DNA of 64,000 bases from Salmonirosea aquatica (GCF_009296315.1 NZ_WHLY01000002.1:6298501-6362500), one strand, 5' to 3'; counted from the first letter of the stretch, positions 18,377 through 26,823 are shown. Notes: a model not told the origin generated them from the sequence alone. A program made the numbers and translations.

Positions 18377-18768
18377 TTCGTAGCCGCCTGGGGTACCCCT
18401 GTGCTCCCGCCAAGCCCGATGGGTTACCCTTTTTTGGACATTGGGTAGGTTGGTAAAAGTATAAGCAGTCGAATACGAATGGCGTTTTTTAATCAAGTAT
18501 CAATCACCTTCTGAAGAATACGACCAAGGGGCATGTACACTTTTCTGCTGGTACTTCTGCCTGCGCTTTACACGCTATATCACATTCGGACGAATAATTC
18601 CGAAGGGCAATGTCCACAAAATTAATATGGCCACGGTACAATCAGACATCTACCCGCCATGCCTGTTCGCATGAACACAAAGCCTGGCGTGGGCACATGA
18701 TGCGCAAGCTGTTCGAAACATCAGATTCAATTGTCGCATTTGTTCAATACTGAGTGAATAGGCTGCTC
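18377..18768. other. Intergenic region without a recognised gene
   Basis: About 390 bp between divergent genes. A 30-codon hydrophobic frame starts at 18534 but has no further support. No strong terminator or RNA structure is visible. The promoter of the RidA gene lies at its right end. Confidence 0.45.
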
Positions 18769-18776
18769 TACTTTTG
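18769..18776 (+). promoter_or_regulatory. Candidate -7 box (TACTTTTG) of the RidA gene
   Basis: TACTTTTG matches the Bacteroidota -7 consensus TAnnTTTG and lies 30 bases before the ATG at 18807. The nearest TTTG upstream (18739-18742) is 26 bases away, longer than the usual spacer, so only the -7 element is convincing. Confidence 0.4.
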
Positions 18777-18806
18777 CATAGGTATTTAAAACAAACACTA
18801 GTAACT

Positions 18807-19199
18807 ATGCAAAAGTCAATCATCAATCCCTGGCAGTGGCAAGACCAGCTGGGGTACGCTCAGGCCATCGAAATTCCTCAGTCAACCCACACCTTGTACT
18901 GTGCGGGTCAAGCCGCTATGGACGCTACCGGTCAACCCGTTGAAACCGACATGAGCGGTCAAATCAACCTCAGTTTTGACAATCTGGAAACTGTATTGCA
19001 GCAAGCGAATTACTCGCTGGCCAACGTCGTCCGTCTTAATTTCTACACGACATCCATTGAGCAGTTTTTTGCCGCTTACGGTCAGGTCATGGGCCGGCTG
19101 AGAGCCGTGGGCTGCGCACCAGCCAGTACGCTCACGGAGGTCAAAGCCCTGGCGTTTCCGCAGCTTTTGGTCGAGATTGAAGCCACAGCGGTCAAATAA
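18807..19199 (+). CDS. RidA/YjgF/UK114 family protein
   Basis: A 130-residue protein of the RidA fold. The ATG at 18807 (MQKSIINPW) fits the family's usual length better than the upstream ATG at 18774. YCAGQAAMDATGQPV matches the central motif, and the C-terminus reads LLVEIEATAVK. Canonical enamine/imine deaminases carry an arginine in the PARSTV motif; here the corresponding stretch is CAPASTLTEV with no arginine, so this is probably a non-RidA subfamily without classical deaminase activity. It leads a plus-strand group with the hemerythrin and AraC genes. Confidence 0.87.
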   Translation: MQKSIINPWQWQDQLGYAQAIEIPQSTHTLYCAGQAAMDATGQPVETDMSGQINLSFDNLETVLQQANYSLANVVRLNFYTTSIEQFFAAYGQVMGRLRAVGCAPASTLTEVKALAFPQLLVEIEATAVK

Positions 19200-19342
19200 A
19201 TCCGGCCATGTCCTGCCAAAAGATCAAAACGATAGACTGTATCCGGTGTTCGCTCAGGGGCTTTGAAAAGGTACCCTGACCGACACAGCCCGGATTAAAA
19301 CACAAAACCTTGATACACCTTACTTCCAAACACAAAAAAATC

Positions 19343-20014
19343 ATGTCAGAACAACGCTATAACGTGTTTAACCAAATTCACAAAGGCCTGCGGGGTATGT
19401 TGTACGATACGGCCCTCTGTATCCAACAAACCGACTTCACCCAATCCGAAGCTAGGGCAACCGTCGATCAACTAGAGCAGGTCCTGCACTTCTTCGACGA
19501 ACACGCGGAGAATGAAGATCAGTTTATTCTGCCTCACATCCGTCCACACAACGCCCCGTTGATCGATGAACTTGAGAAAGACCATGACATCGATCATCAG
19601 CTGACGCAGACCTTATTGGACCAAATCAGGGACTGGCGGGCAACGGATGCAGCCGCCCCGCGCGAAACCATCGGACAGCGCCTTGGGTACGCTTTCAACG
19701 AGTTCATTGCCTTTAATCTTTACCATATGAACAAAGAAGAAAACGTGCTGATGTACCTGCTATGGACGCACTATACCGATGCAAAGATCCGTCAGATGGA
19801 AGCCCGGATTCTTCAGTCCATTCCGTTGCCTACCTTACTGGCTGAAAGCCGATGGATGATGCGCTCAATAAACGATAAAGAGGTGATTGAATGGCTCTCA
19901 GGTGTTAAAAAAGAAGCGCCCGCCCCCGTCTTTGACACATTTCTGGGGATTGCCAATGATGAGCTACCGCTCGAGCGGCTGGCGAGGGTGCAGGCTGCGC
20001 TGGAAACAGAGTAA
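19343..20014 (+). CDS. Hemerythrin (HHE) domain protein
   Basis: A 223-residue cytoplasmic protein. The iron-ligand pattern of hemerythrin-like domains is visible: FFDEHAENEDQFILPHI (HxxxE), KDHDIDHQL, and FNLYHMNKEENVL. Such domains bind a di-iron centre and act in oxygen, nitric-oxide or iron handling. I place the start at the ATG at 19343 (MSEQRYNVF), since the 11 residues before it are low quality. The C-terminal ~70 residues are outside the core domain. It is followed by an AraC regulator and then a cytochrome c, suggesting a redox-related cluster. Confidence 0.83.
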   Translation: MSEQRYNVFNQIHKGLRGMLYDTALCIQQTDFTQSEARATVDQLEQVLHFFDEHAENEDQFILPHIRPHNAPLIDELEKDHDIDHQLTQTLLDQIRDWRATDAAAPRETIGQRLGYAFNEFIAFNLYHMNKEENVLMYLLWTHYTDAKIRQMEARILQSIPLPTLLAESRWMMRSINDKEVIEWLSGVKKEAPAPVFDTFLGIANDELPLERLARVQAALETE

Positions 20015-20121
20015 ACGTTTGAAAATATGTCGCTTTTTTTCAATGACAACTCGTTCAGTACCTGTACTTTTGTCTTGTCTACGGCATTATTTTTTTTAAC
20101 GAGAAAACCATACCGATCAGC

Positions 20122-20967
20122 ATGAGCACGACCTACCAGGAGTTTAGTCCATCACCCGCCCTCCAATCCTTCGTGGAATGTTACTGGCTGCATGATTTTA
20201 AAACGCAGGGACAGCAGGAATCGGCTGTTCAGCGCTGCATGCCCTTCGGGGCACTGGAACTGATTCTCCACCTGGACGATAACCACGCCTACGCCCTGTT
20301 TGACGACAATTGGCAGAAATTGCCTCAGGCGTTTTTCGTGGGTCTTTATCGGGACACTGTGCGTTGGAAAGCGGTAGGTACCGGCCGCAAGTTCGGTATT
20401 CGGCTTAAGCCCGAAAGCCTGCTCCAGTTATTCAACGTGCCGGTAGGGTCGCTGTTCAATCAATTCACCGATCTGGAAACGTTTTTAGGAAAGGAAACCA
20501 ACGGCCTAATTGAGCATGTGCATGGCGTCCCGGATATTCAAGCGGTTATTGTTGCCGCCGAATCGTTTCTGCTGGCTCGGTTCAAGAACCTGAATACGGA
20601 GCGTCATTATCTGTACGAGGCTACTCGCCTGATTCGGCAGGCGAAAGGAAATGTATCAATTGAAGCACTGAGCGAGCACCTATTTGTGAGCAAACGGCAA
20701 CTGGAGCGTAGTTTTAAAGATAACTACGGCACGACGCCCAAGCTGTACCAGCGTATAATTCGTTTCCGAAATGCCTATGAGTCGTTTCAGCAAACGACCG
20801 ACGCACCCAACTGGCTGGATGTGTCGTATAACTTCGGCTACTCGGATCAGGCGCACTTTATCCGGGACTTCAAGGAGTTTTCGAATAACGTACCGACGCT
20901 GGTGTACCACGATTCGGAGCAGTTTTTCCGTCGACCGAATAAGCAACCACTTCGACTTCAAGCCTAG
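20122..20967 (+). CDS. AraC family transcriptional regulator with DUF6597-like sensor domain
   Basis: A 281-residue protein. The N-terminal ~150 residues begin YQEFSPSPALQSFVECYWLH, typical of the DUF6597 beta-rich domain in AraC proteins of Bacteroidota. The C-terminal part is the double helix-turn-helix: SIEALSEHLFVSKRQLERSF for the first and WLDVSYNFGYSDQAHFIRDF for the second. It likely controls the neighbouring RidA, hemerythrin or cytochrome genes; no operator is recognisable. Confidence 0.88.
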   Translation: MSTTYQEFSPSPALQSFVECYWLHDFKTQGQQESAVQRCMPFGALELILHLDDNHAYALFDDNWQKLPQAFFVGLYRDTVRWKAVGTGRKFGIRLKPESLLQLFNVPVGSLFNQFTDLETFLGKETNGLIEHVHGVPDIQAVIVAAESFLLARFKNLNTERHYLYEATRLIRQAKGNVSIEALSEHLFVSKRQLERSFKDNYGTTPKLYQRIIRFRNAYESFQQTTDAPNWLDVSYNFGYSDQAHFIRDFKEFSNNVPTLVYHDSEQFFRRPNKQPLRLQA

Positions 20968-21078
20968 CAACCGCCCGGAGCCAGGCGGGTAGGTAGCATC
21001 ACGTTGTCTTTATTTATTTTTTCGGATCTAGCCTATCTAGACTCCAATTTTCTTTTTACCCAAAAATTTCTAACATCC

Positions 21079-21675
21079 ATGCAGCAATTTGTTTATGCAG
21101 CGGCTTTGGCCGTTACAGGGCTGGTATATGCCTTTACCAATCCGCACAATGCACCCAAAATGGAACACATGAGAGCCGCTGTTCACAAAAAAACGGCCGA
21201 TGATCCTTTACTCAGGCGGGGCGAATACCTGGTAACCCTAATGGGTTGTGGCGATTGCCACTCGCCGAAAAAGATGACACCGCAAGGCCCGGCACCGGAC
21301 ACAGACCGCTTACTGTCGGGGTACAACAGCACTATACCCTTGGGCGACTACGACAAAAATATAGCCAAATCTGGACAGTGGGTCCTGTTCAACGGTCAGA
21401 ATACGGCCTTTGTGGGTCCCTGGGGGGTGTCGTTCGCCGCTAATCTTACCCCCGATGCAACGGGCATTGGCAGTTGGTCACTGACTCAGTTTACCAAAGC
21501 CATGCGGCAGGGGAAAGCCAAAGGTCTGGATAAGAACCGGCCGTTGTTGCCGCCAATGCCCTGGCCTAACTACACCCACATGACGGACGAGGATATCAAG
21601 GCGGTGTTCACTTATCTGAAATCGCTTAAACCCGTCGCGAATAACGTACCGGGACCTATACCCCCAACCCCGTAA
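21079..21675 (+). CDS. Secreted monohaem cytochrome c
   Basis: A 198-residue exported protein with an N-terminal hydrophobic signal (MQQFVYAAALAVTGLVYAF) and one haem-binding motif C-G-D-C-H in LVTLMGCGDCHSPK, followed by a C-terminal region (LPPMPWPNYTHMTDEDIKAVFTYLKSL) typical of class I-like cytochromes associated with alcohol/aldehyde dehydrogenases. The ATG at 21079 starts the signal peptide; the longer frame from 21004 is less likely. It probably carries electrons in the periplasm. The gene downstream, a ScyD-like propeller, is only 58 bp away and may be co-transcribed. Confidence 0.85.
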   Translation: MQQFVYAAALAVTGLVYAFTNPHNAPKMEHMRAAVHKKTADDPLLRRGEYLVTLMGCGDCHSPKKMTPQGPAPDTDRLLSGYNSTIPLGDYDKNIAKSGQWVLFNGQNTAFVGPWGVSFAANLTPDATGIGSWSLTQFTKAMRQGKAKGLDKNRPLLPPMPWPNYTHMTDEDIKAVFTYLKSLKPVANNVPGPIPPTP

Positions 21676-21733
21676 GATTTACCATACTTTCCACCATCTA
21701 CCACTTCAATTTCTACATAATAAAATCATATAT

Positions 21734-22747
21734 ATGGCTAACCGAAAACTCACGCTGGGCGTACTATTGATTGCAGGATTAGGCAGCAGTTGCCAGGACC
21801 ACCGTGACCTGCCTATCATCACACCGGCCACCGCTATATTCGCTACCGGTTTAGTGGCCCCGATTGGCGTCGAAACCGATGCTAACGGCCGCATCTTCGT
21901 CAGCGAGCAGGGTACCGGTGAAAACGACGGCCGGGTTTCCGAAATTACGCCCGATGGCCAGGTCCATCCCCTGATTACCGGTCTGTACTCCTTCAAACGT
22001 CCCGACAATGAACTGGACGCTACGGACCATTTGCTTATTGCGAATGGTATCCTCTATGTGCTGAATGCGAAAGGGTTATACCAGTTGAATCTGGCTACGC
22101 ACAAAACGGGCGATCCGGCGGTTTCGGCCGCCAGCCTGACGCCCGAACCCATCCATCAATTTGTGATCAATCAAACCTTGAAAAACGATACCGGTGAATC
22201 GCACCTGTACAATATGGTCCTCGGACCGGATGGGGCGCTCTACTTCGCCGATGCCGCGGCCAATGCCATCGTTCGCCGTTCGTCGGCTGGTCAGTTGAGC
22301 ATCGTTGCCGAAGTGCCGGGCATCCCGAATCCAAACCCCACCGGTCCCCCACCGGGGCCACCCGTTATCGAATCAGTGCCTACGGGCATCACCTACGATG
22401 GAAAGCAATTTGCCATCAGTACACTCCTGGGCTTTCCGTTTCCAGCGGGTAAAGCCTTGCTGTACCGGATGGATCTGGCGGGCAATCTCAGTGTATTTCA
22501 GCAGGCTTTCAATAGCTTGGTCGATGTGGAGAACGATGGCAATGGAAACTACCTTGTCCTGGAACATTCGATTTTTGGCCCTACAGGTTTTACGCCCCAA
22601 ACGGGCCGATTGCTACGGGCCAAAGGTACCTCCAGCGAGGTATTGCTCGACAAGCTGAACTTGCCCACCGATCTGAAAATAGTGGACAACCACACCGCTT
22701 ATTTGACCAGCCTAGGTGACGGTACATTGTTGAAAATCAGCTATTAA
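21734..22747 (+). CDS. ScyD/ScyE-like beta-propeller lipoprotein
   Basis: A 337-residue lipoprotein (signal ending LGSSCQ) with NHL/SMP-like propeller repeats: ANGRIFVSEQGTG, HLYNMVLGPDGALYFADAAANAIVR, VENDGNGNYLVLEHS and LTSLGDGTLLKISY. This matches the ScyD/ScyE family, first known from cyanobacterial scytonemin loci but widespread as secreted propellers of unknown role. A proline-rich loop (about 197-208) separates two blades. The name is by similarity only; nothing here suggests pigment synthesis. Confidence 0.78.
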   Translation: MANRKLTLGVLLIAGLGSSCQDHRDLPIITPATAIFATGLVAPIGVETDANGRIFVSEQGTGENDGRVSEITPDGQVHPLITGLYSFKRPDNELDATDHLLIANGILYVLNAKGLYQLNLATHKTGDPAVSAASLTPEPIHQFVINQTLKNDTGESHLYNMVLGPDGALYFADAAANAIVRRSSAGQLSIVAEVPGIPNPNPTGPPPGPPVIESVPTGITYDGKQFAISTLLGFPFPAGKALLYRMDLAGNLSVFQQAFNSLVDVENDGNGNYLVLEHSIFGPTGFTPQTGRLLRAKGTSSEVLLDKLNLPTDLKIVDNHTAYLTSLGDGTLLKISY

Positions 22748-22846
22748 TTAGTTTCATCTTTTTCGTCCGATCGGTACTGAGCCCTGAGTAGTGTGCCAAA
22801 AGTTTTTGGTAAGGCAGTACGCCTTATCTACTAACAGCAATAACTA

Positions 22847-22966
22847 GTGAGCCTACCCAATTCGCTTATCGTAGTCTGGACACTGCTAGTCAGTGCCATG
22901 GCCTGTGAAGAACAACCCGACTCCATTTCACTAACACGCCCTGCCACCTCCATTAACCCATCATGA
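22847..22966 (+). pseudogene. Orphan lipoprotein signal peptide frame
   Basis: A 39-codon frame from a GTG encodes a textbook lipoprotein leader (VVWTLLVSAMAC, then EEQPDS) but stops 22 residues after the lipidated cysteine. A further 28-codon coding-like frame (22976-23062, ending ALWDKIIRV) follows, out of phase. This looks like the 5' end of a lost lipoprotein gene; a genuine very short lipoprotein cannot be excluded. Confidence 0.3.
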
Positions 22967-23037
22967 GCAGAATAGGGTGCTGTTACTGAAATTGAATTAC
23001 TGAAGAATGCTCCGGAGGCAGATAAAGCCCTTGCCCT

Positions 23038-23130
23038 ATGGGACAAGATCATAAGGGTGTGATTCTATACTTCCATAAGCAAGAGTTGGCCAATATAAGG
23101 CGTCACTATCCCCACATTCCAATTGCTTGA
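23038..23130 (+). pseudogene. Decayed, truncated copy of the ~80-residue repeated protein family (copy E)
   Basis: The frame ending at 23130 reads GVILYFHKQELANIRRHYPHIPIA. Its end matches the intact copy at 23679-23927, which ends ISKNYPHIPIG, and the DNA agrees over the last ~25 bases before the stop. The N-terminal motif (IKLSP, LWxLxFYG) is missing. It is a remnant of an extra copy next to two intact ones. Confidence 0.55.
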
Positions 23131-23354
23131 GTCAAGTAAGACTATAGATTGCCGGAAAGAGTAAAGTGGACAGATTTCCTACGCATAGCCACAAAACTGG
23201 GGTAAAGTGTAACCATATCTTATTCCCTGTATCCCGGTCCAGGTGGTGTAGCGATGTTTGGGGCAGGGCTTGGGGATTACTGCTAGCGGTGGAATGGTTT
23301 TATATATAACCTTACTAACCATTGTGGTTTCACTGGTTTAAACAACCCCATCCT

Positions 23355-23597
23355 ATGCTTGTCCTTATTAGTCAACACCGCACCGATTACGATAATCGGC
23401 ACCTGATCCAGTCGAGCGTTCGGAAAATCAAGCTAAGTCCGGCCAGCCCCCGCAATGAGCGCCTATGGAGTCTACGGTTCTACGGAGTGGAAGGCAAGGT
23501 ACTTAGGTCGTGGTTCTATACCACCGATCAAAAAAGAAGGGCTGACCTGGCAGAAGTGGTAAAGAACAATCCCCACATCGAGGTATACCAGGGATAA
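23355..23597 (+). CDS. Repeated small protein family, copy A (unrecognised)
   Basis: An 80-residue protein starting at the ATG at 23355. It shares a family core with the copies at 23679, 26824 and 27429: a VRKIKLSP segment, a RLWSLRFYG segment, a VLRSWFYTT segment, a basic/acidic helix (DQKRRADLAEVVKNN) and a closing PHIEV strand. No signal peptide or membrane segment is seen, so it is probably cytoplasmic. The predicted order is beta-beta-beta-alpha-beta. I do not recognise the family and assign no function. The copies are diverged, so they are not a recent amplification. Confidence 0.65.
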   Translation: MLVLISQHRTDYDNRHLIQSSVRKIKLSPASPRNERLWSLRFYGVEGKVLRSWFYTTDQKRRADLAEVVKNNPHIEVYQG

Positions 23598-23678
23598 GCC
23601 CGTAAACCGCAGTAGTGCAATGCTGTACGCAATTGATAATCAATCACCACCGCAACCGCGTGGCAAAATCTTGAACAC

Positions 23679-23927
23679 ATGGGACATATATCGAGCAAAT
23701 TCACCTTCGCCAACCCGAATCCCCCCGTCAACGATTCGAAAATCATCCGGATCGAGCCAGTGTCCACCCATCTGACCGACTCCAATTTGGCGGTGCTCTA
23801 CTTTTATAGTATGGACCGGCTGGGGCATGAGAAGCCCGTGCGGGCTTGGTTCTACGACACCGAGCGCAGTCTGAAGGAAGATTTGGACAGCATCAGCAAA
23901 AATTACCCCCATATTCCAATTGGCTGA
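23679..23927 (+). CDS. Repeated small protein family, copy B (unrecognised)
   Basis: An 82-residue protein with the family pattern: SKIIRIEPVS in place of IKLSP, LAVLYFYSMD for the aromatic strand, VRAWFYDTERSLKEDLDSI for the WFY-helix block, and YPHIPIG at the end. It is the most divergent of the four intact copies: the LW of the second segment is LA. It is 81 bp after copy A, in the same direction, and is followed by its own terminator. Confidence 0.65.
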   Translation: MGHISSKFTFANPNPPVNDSKIIRIEPVSTHLTDSNLAVLYFYSMDRLGHEKPVRAWFYDTERSLKEDLDSISKNYPHIPIG

Positions 23928-23966
23928 ACTTCCCCCGGGAGGTAAGCACCATAACCACATCATTAG

Positions 23967-24000
23967 AAAAGGCCCTTATTTTAGGATAGGGGCCTTTTTA
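23967..24000. terminator. Intrinsic terminator after copy B
   Basis: Arms aaaaggccctta (23967-23978) and taggggcctttt (23987-23998) pair over 12 positions with one G-T, around an eight-base loop, ending in a T-run. It sits between the convergent copy B and alpha/beta hydrolase genes and can work in both directions. The preceding ataaccacatcattag resembles the sequence before the terminator at 26704. Confidence 0.75.
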
Positions 24001-24096
24001 CTGGGTTTTGTTCAGGGCTGTGGGAAAACAGCATCGAGATTCACGGTCCTCCTAAGGAAGACTATACACAATTAAGTCTTGTTAGACCGTTGATGA

Positions 24097-24882
24097 TTAC
24101 TTATTGCCTGGCCCATCAAGGAACCGCAGGGCTATTGAAGTGAATGGAATCGTGGAATCATAAATAGGAACGTGGTCGCCGCCAGGAATAATCCATAAAG
24201 CAGCATCTGGTAGAGAACGGTAGATACTCACAGGAATTTCAACCGGAAAAAAGTTGTCGCGATCACCATGCACAAGGAGCGTACGCGCTGTTATGGTCGA
24301 TAGACTTTGTGCATTGAAATTCATATCTTCGTAGTTTTCGTGCAATGCATTGAACTGTGAAATGAGCTGACGAATCTGTTCATCACCGCGTTTTGCGCAC
24401 TCCCGATACATTTCTTGCACTTGTTGTGGAATGGTGCCAAACGCAGCTCTGCGCATAAGGGCCCTTGCCTGATCGGGGAAATAGGAAGTTGCACTAATTA
24501 ACACCATCGAGTCGATGCGCTTGGGTTGGCTTGTTGCCATGTGCAGTAGCGTCATCCCGCCCGAACTCATCCCCATAGCCGAGAAGCGAGCTATCCCCAA
24601 CTTTTCCAGTAAAAGGAAAACGTCACTGGCCGCATCCCGATGTGTAAACTTGTTCTCTGGATTGGTGGAGTAACCATGTCCACGCAAATCCACGACGATC
24701 AGTCGATGGCGCTCTGAGAGCTGGGCGGTAAAGGGATTCCAGTTCTTTCCACAACCACCGAACCCATGCAAAAGAACCAGTGGCTTTCCCTCTCCATACT
24801 CCTCGTAGTACATCTCAATGTTGTTGATTTGAACGGTTTTCCCGCGAGTAGTTGCCCTTTTAGGAGCGTACTTCGTTGCCAA
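24097..24882 (-). CDS. Alpha/beta fold hydrolase
   Basis: A 261-residue hydrolase: oxyanion LVLLHGFGGCGKNW, VDLRGHGYS, nucleophile elbow AMGMSSGGMTL, acid in LVHGDRDNFFP and histidine in IPGGDHVPIY. Homologues usually carry a signal peptide before the TKYAPKRAT sequence, but here an in-frame stop lies 12 codons upstream and the only start is a TTG at 24882, so the export signal may have been lost or the 5' end altered. The substrate is unknown. It interrupts the run of repeated small genes on the opposite strand. Confidence 0.82.
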   Translation of the reverse strand: MATKYAPKRATTRGKTVQINNIEMYYEEYGEGKPLVLLHGFGGCGKNWNPFTAQLSERHRLIVVDLRGHGYSTNPENKFTHRDAASDVFLLLEKLGIARFSAMGMSSGGMTLLHMATSQPKRIDSMVLISATSYFPDQARALMRRAAFGTIPQQVQEMYRECAKRGDEQIRQLISQFNALHENYEDMNFNAQSLSTITARTLLVHGDRDNFFPVEIPVSIYRSLPDAALWIIPGGDHVPIYDSTIPFTSIALRFLDGPGNK

Positions 24883-25442
24883 GGATGTGCTTCTCTGATT
24901 AAATGGTTACCTACTAGTGTGTTTTTACTGATCCTTTTTTCATTTGCCATTGACGGCCTAGCCAACTGATAGTGCAGCCCATTTTGCTTGGAGAGCAGTC
25001 AAAAGCTTCAAACGATTTCTGGTACACAGCCTCCCAACGGAATACTATGCACAACTGGATATCGGGCATATAAATTCTTATCAATCAGCTTCTTATTTCC
25101 ATTTACACTATTAAGATCAATATAACAATAATACAAAATATAAAGGACTCATTTTATATTATTTGATAATAAAATGAATGGAAAAGACACTACCAGGCTA
25201 TACTATTTGCCCGGATCGTCATGCTCCTTATATTCAACTATTTGATTTGAAAAATGCCCCACATCTCTACTACTCAATCAACATCTCAATCTGATTAAAA
25301 TATTTAAGTAACTTGACTAACGATTGTTACCACATTAACTAAGCGAATGATATAAATTTCTACATGCAGAATGGATTTATAACTCCGCCAATTGCATAAT
25401 ATTCTGGAAATAAAAGTTTTCGGGAGGGTTAAAAAACGCAAA
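24883..25442. other. AT-rich intergenic region
   Basis: About 560 bp, markedly AT-rich (especially 25080-25420), with no supported gene on either strand. It separates the hydrolase from two unrecognised minus-strand genes. Composition differs from the flanking housekeeping DNA, fitting an accessory region. Confidence 0.45.
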
Positions 25443-25464
25443 AAGGTACTCGCGTGAGTACCTT
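25443..25464 (-). terminator. Intrinsic terminator for the minus-strand gene pair
   Basis: AAGGTACTC (25443-25451) and GAGTACCTT (25456-25464) form a perfect nine-base stem with a four-base loop. On the minus strand it is followed by TTTTTGCGTTTTTT, so it ends transcripts of the genes at 25605-26202. Confidence 0.65.
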
Positions 25465-25604
25465 AGCGGGGAGTATGATAAGGGTAAGGAATATAGAAGA
25501 GAATGTATACTCGCTCATAAAGTCACTCGACCGGATTGTCGGGAAATGCACGCGCTTTGTTTGGCCAAGCAACCAGATTTTTTTTTATTTTTAGTACTAA
25601 CATC

Positions 25605-25790
25605 CTACCAGGAGGCTTCGCTATGGATATTTTCCTCGGTTTTAGCCGCATTTATCCGATCCAGTATGTTATCCACCATGTGGAATAAATCTAGTTTGAA
25701 AGCGAGTTCAAAACAGTAATCTACGGATTCCTCATCATTCCAATTAGTCCTATCAATCAGAAATGTGAGAATGGTTTCGTTATTTGTCAT
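25605..25790 (-). CDS. Hypothetical small protein
   Basis: A 61-residue frame beginning MTNNETILTFLIDR at the ATG at 25790 (a longer form could start at a TTG at 25847). It has an acidic helix-rich composition (DEESVDYCFELAFKLDLFHMVDNI) without signal or membrane segments. It begins close downstream of 25852-26202 and both precede a terminator in the same direction, so they may be one transcript. The family is not recognised. Confidence 0.4.
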   Translation of the reverse strand: MTNNETILTFLIDRTNWNDEESVDYCFELAFKLDLFHMVDNILDRINAAKTEENIHSEASW

Positions 25791-25851
25791 GAATAAATTG
25801 GCGAGATAAATATTTACTGCAACAAGGCCCCGCAATTTCAATGCCAACTTT

Positions 25852-26202
25852 TTAGAAAGTTTTAAAAAACTTCAACTTCGCCGTCTTTTGAAAAGAATTT
25901 TTCAATTTAGCCTGTCTCATTGCAGGTTGCATATCACAATCAATTATTCGATAGCAAAAGCGCGGTGTACCTAGACAAAAACCATCAATACATAGCTCAG
26001 ATCCGGTTCTGTTCGTTAGACCGAAGGTTAGTATCCCAATGGAACTTATAATTAGTAAGGATCGACTGGGGTAGAGAAACCCGTAGGCGCATAATTTTAT
26101 GTCACCAAAATCATGTCTTTGGAAGACTTTTACCTCTTCGGTAAGAATTACTTCCCTATTCTCACTTGCTAAGAGGTTTGGTGAATCAAGATACATACCC
26201 AT
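25852..26202 (-). CDS. Hypothetical protein
   Basis: A 116-residue frame. The N-terminal half looks like structured protein (VILTEEVKVFQRHDFGDI), then a hydrophobic stretch (SLLIISSIGILTFGL) and a cysteine-containing, lysine-rich tail. Two cysteines flank a short segment (CIDGFC). No family is recognised; with its AT-rich composition it could be an acquired gene or a decayed one. Confidence 0.4.
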   Translation of the reverse strand: MGMYLDSPNLLASENREVILTEEVKVFQRHDFGDIKLCAYGFLYPSRSLLIISSIGILTFGLTNRTGSELCIDGFCLGTPRFCYRIIDCDMQPAMRQAKLKNSFQKTAKLKFFKTF

Positions 26203-26340
26203 AGTAATAGAAAAGGTCCACTACTTTGGGTTTTCTGGTAGGGCAGCTACTGGCTATTCACTTTTCTGGTTACGCCTCTTCCTCTTTAAGACTTCTTACA
26301 ACCTCAGGATTACTATTCGTCTGCTTTCAGGCCCGATTAG

Positions 26341-26400
26341 TCTATAAAAGTACCCCATTGGACGATTGTAACAAGTACAACTAACCTTTTTGTACTTATA
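26341..26400 (+). repeat. Upstream block shared by decayed copy F and copy D
   Basis: This 60-bp block aligns with 27317-27380: both begin tcta-yaaaagt, contain gacgatt and tacaact, then a cctttt run, and end cttata. It lies 60-130 bp upstream of the respective small-gene copy and includes a TA-n-CCTTTT word that may be a weak -7 element. It shows the duplicated unit included upstream control DNA. Confidence 0.55.
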
Positions 26401-26469
26401 CCAAAAGCAGGATCAGGTGGCCAATTAAAAAGGAATTTCCGACCTGTACTCGACAAACCGCGGTTTCAA

Positions 26470-26650
26470 ATTGTTCAACTTGTCTATGTTAAACTTCGTC
26501 CTTCTTTTCCAAACATGCCTGGGCTCTGGATGCTATATTTCCAGAGGAGGAACGCAGGTGGTCCGTACCAGGTACCTTTATGGCCTTGAAACATGGCAGA
26601 TGGCTCGTACTAAGTTCTCGAATACGGCACACATCTACAGCCTGGTGTAA
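26470..26650 (+). pseudogene. Decayed copy of the repeated small protein family (copy F)
   Basis: One frame reads VYVKLRPSFPNMPGLWMLYF, matching VATIKLSPPFPRKPNLWVLYF of copy D. The homology then continues in another frame as QVVRTRYLYGLETWQ, matching QIVRTWYYDSPAKRQ, until a stop at 26650. At least one indel separates the frames and the closing P-x-I-x-I strand is lost. Its upstream block (26341-26400) and terminator (26704) are still present. Confidence 0.6.
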
Positions 26651-26703
26651 AAGCCACCATTACAAAGGGAATCGACATACCTAACCACACCATTAATCAA
26701 ACG

Positions 26704-26735
26704 GCCCGCTACTTCATTGTAGTGGGCTTTTTTTT
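26704..26735 (+). terminator. Intrinsic terminator after decayed copy F
   Basis: gcccgctac (26704-26712) and gtagtgggc (26719-26727) form a nine-base stem (one G-T) with a six-base loop and eight Ts. It is nearly the same as the terminator after copy C, so the terminator was duplicated with the gene. Only a decayed gene precedes it. Confidence 0.7.
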
Positions 26736-26823
26736 ATTTAAAACTATTATTCAAAATATAAGTTTTATATATTTATGTAATCTTTATCTACGAAGTAGAC
26801 ACGTCCCCTCTAACCTTTGTATT

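Noticed and set aside
18534-18626. A 30-codon hydrophobic plus-strand frame (MYTFLLVLLPALYTLYHIR) in the intergenic region
   Set aside because: Too short, with no promoter, conserved neighbour or second copy; chance hydrophobic frames are common in such DNA.
21734-22747. Scytonemin-type pigment biosynthesis suggested by the ScyD-like propeller
   Set aside because: No other scytonemin genes are nearby; ScyD/ScyE-like propellers are widespread in unrelated contexts.
24766-24969. Plus-strand frame with a signal-like hydrophobic end opposite the hydrolase 5' end
   Set aside because: Lies entirely antisense to the hydrolase and its upstream region, and the signal-like part is at the C-terminus.
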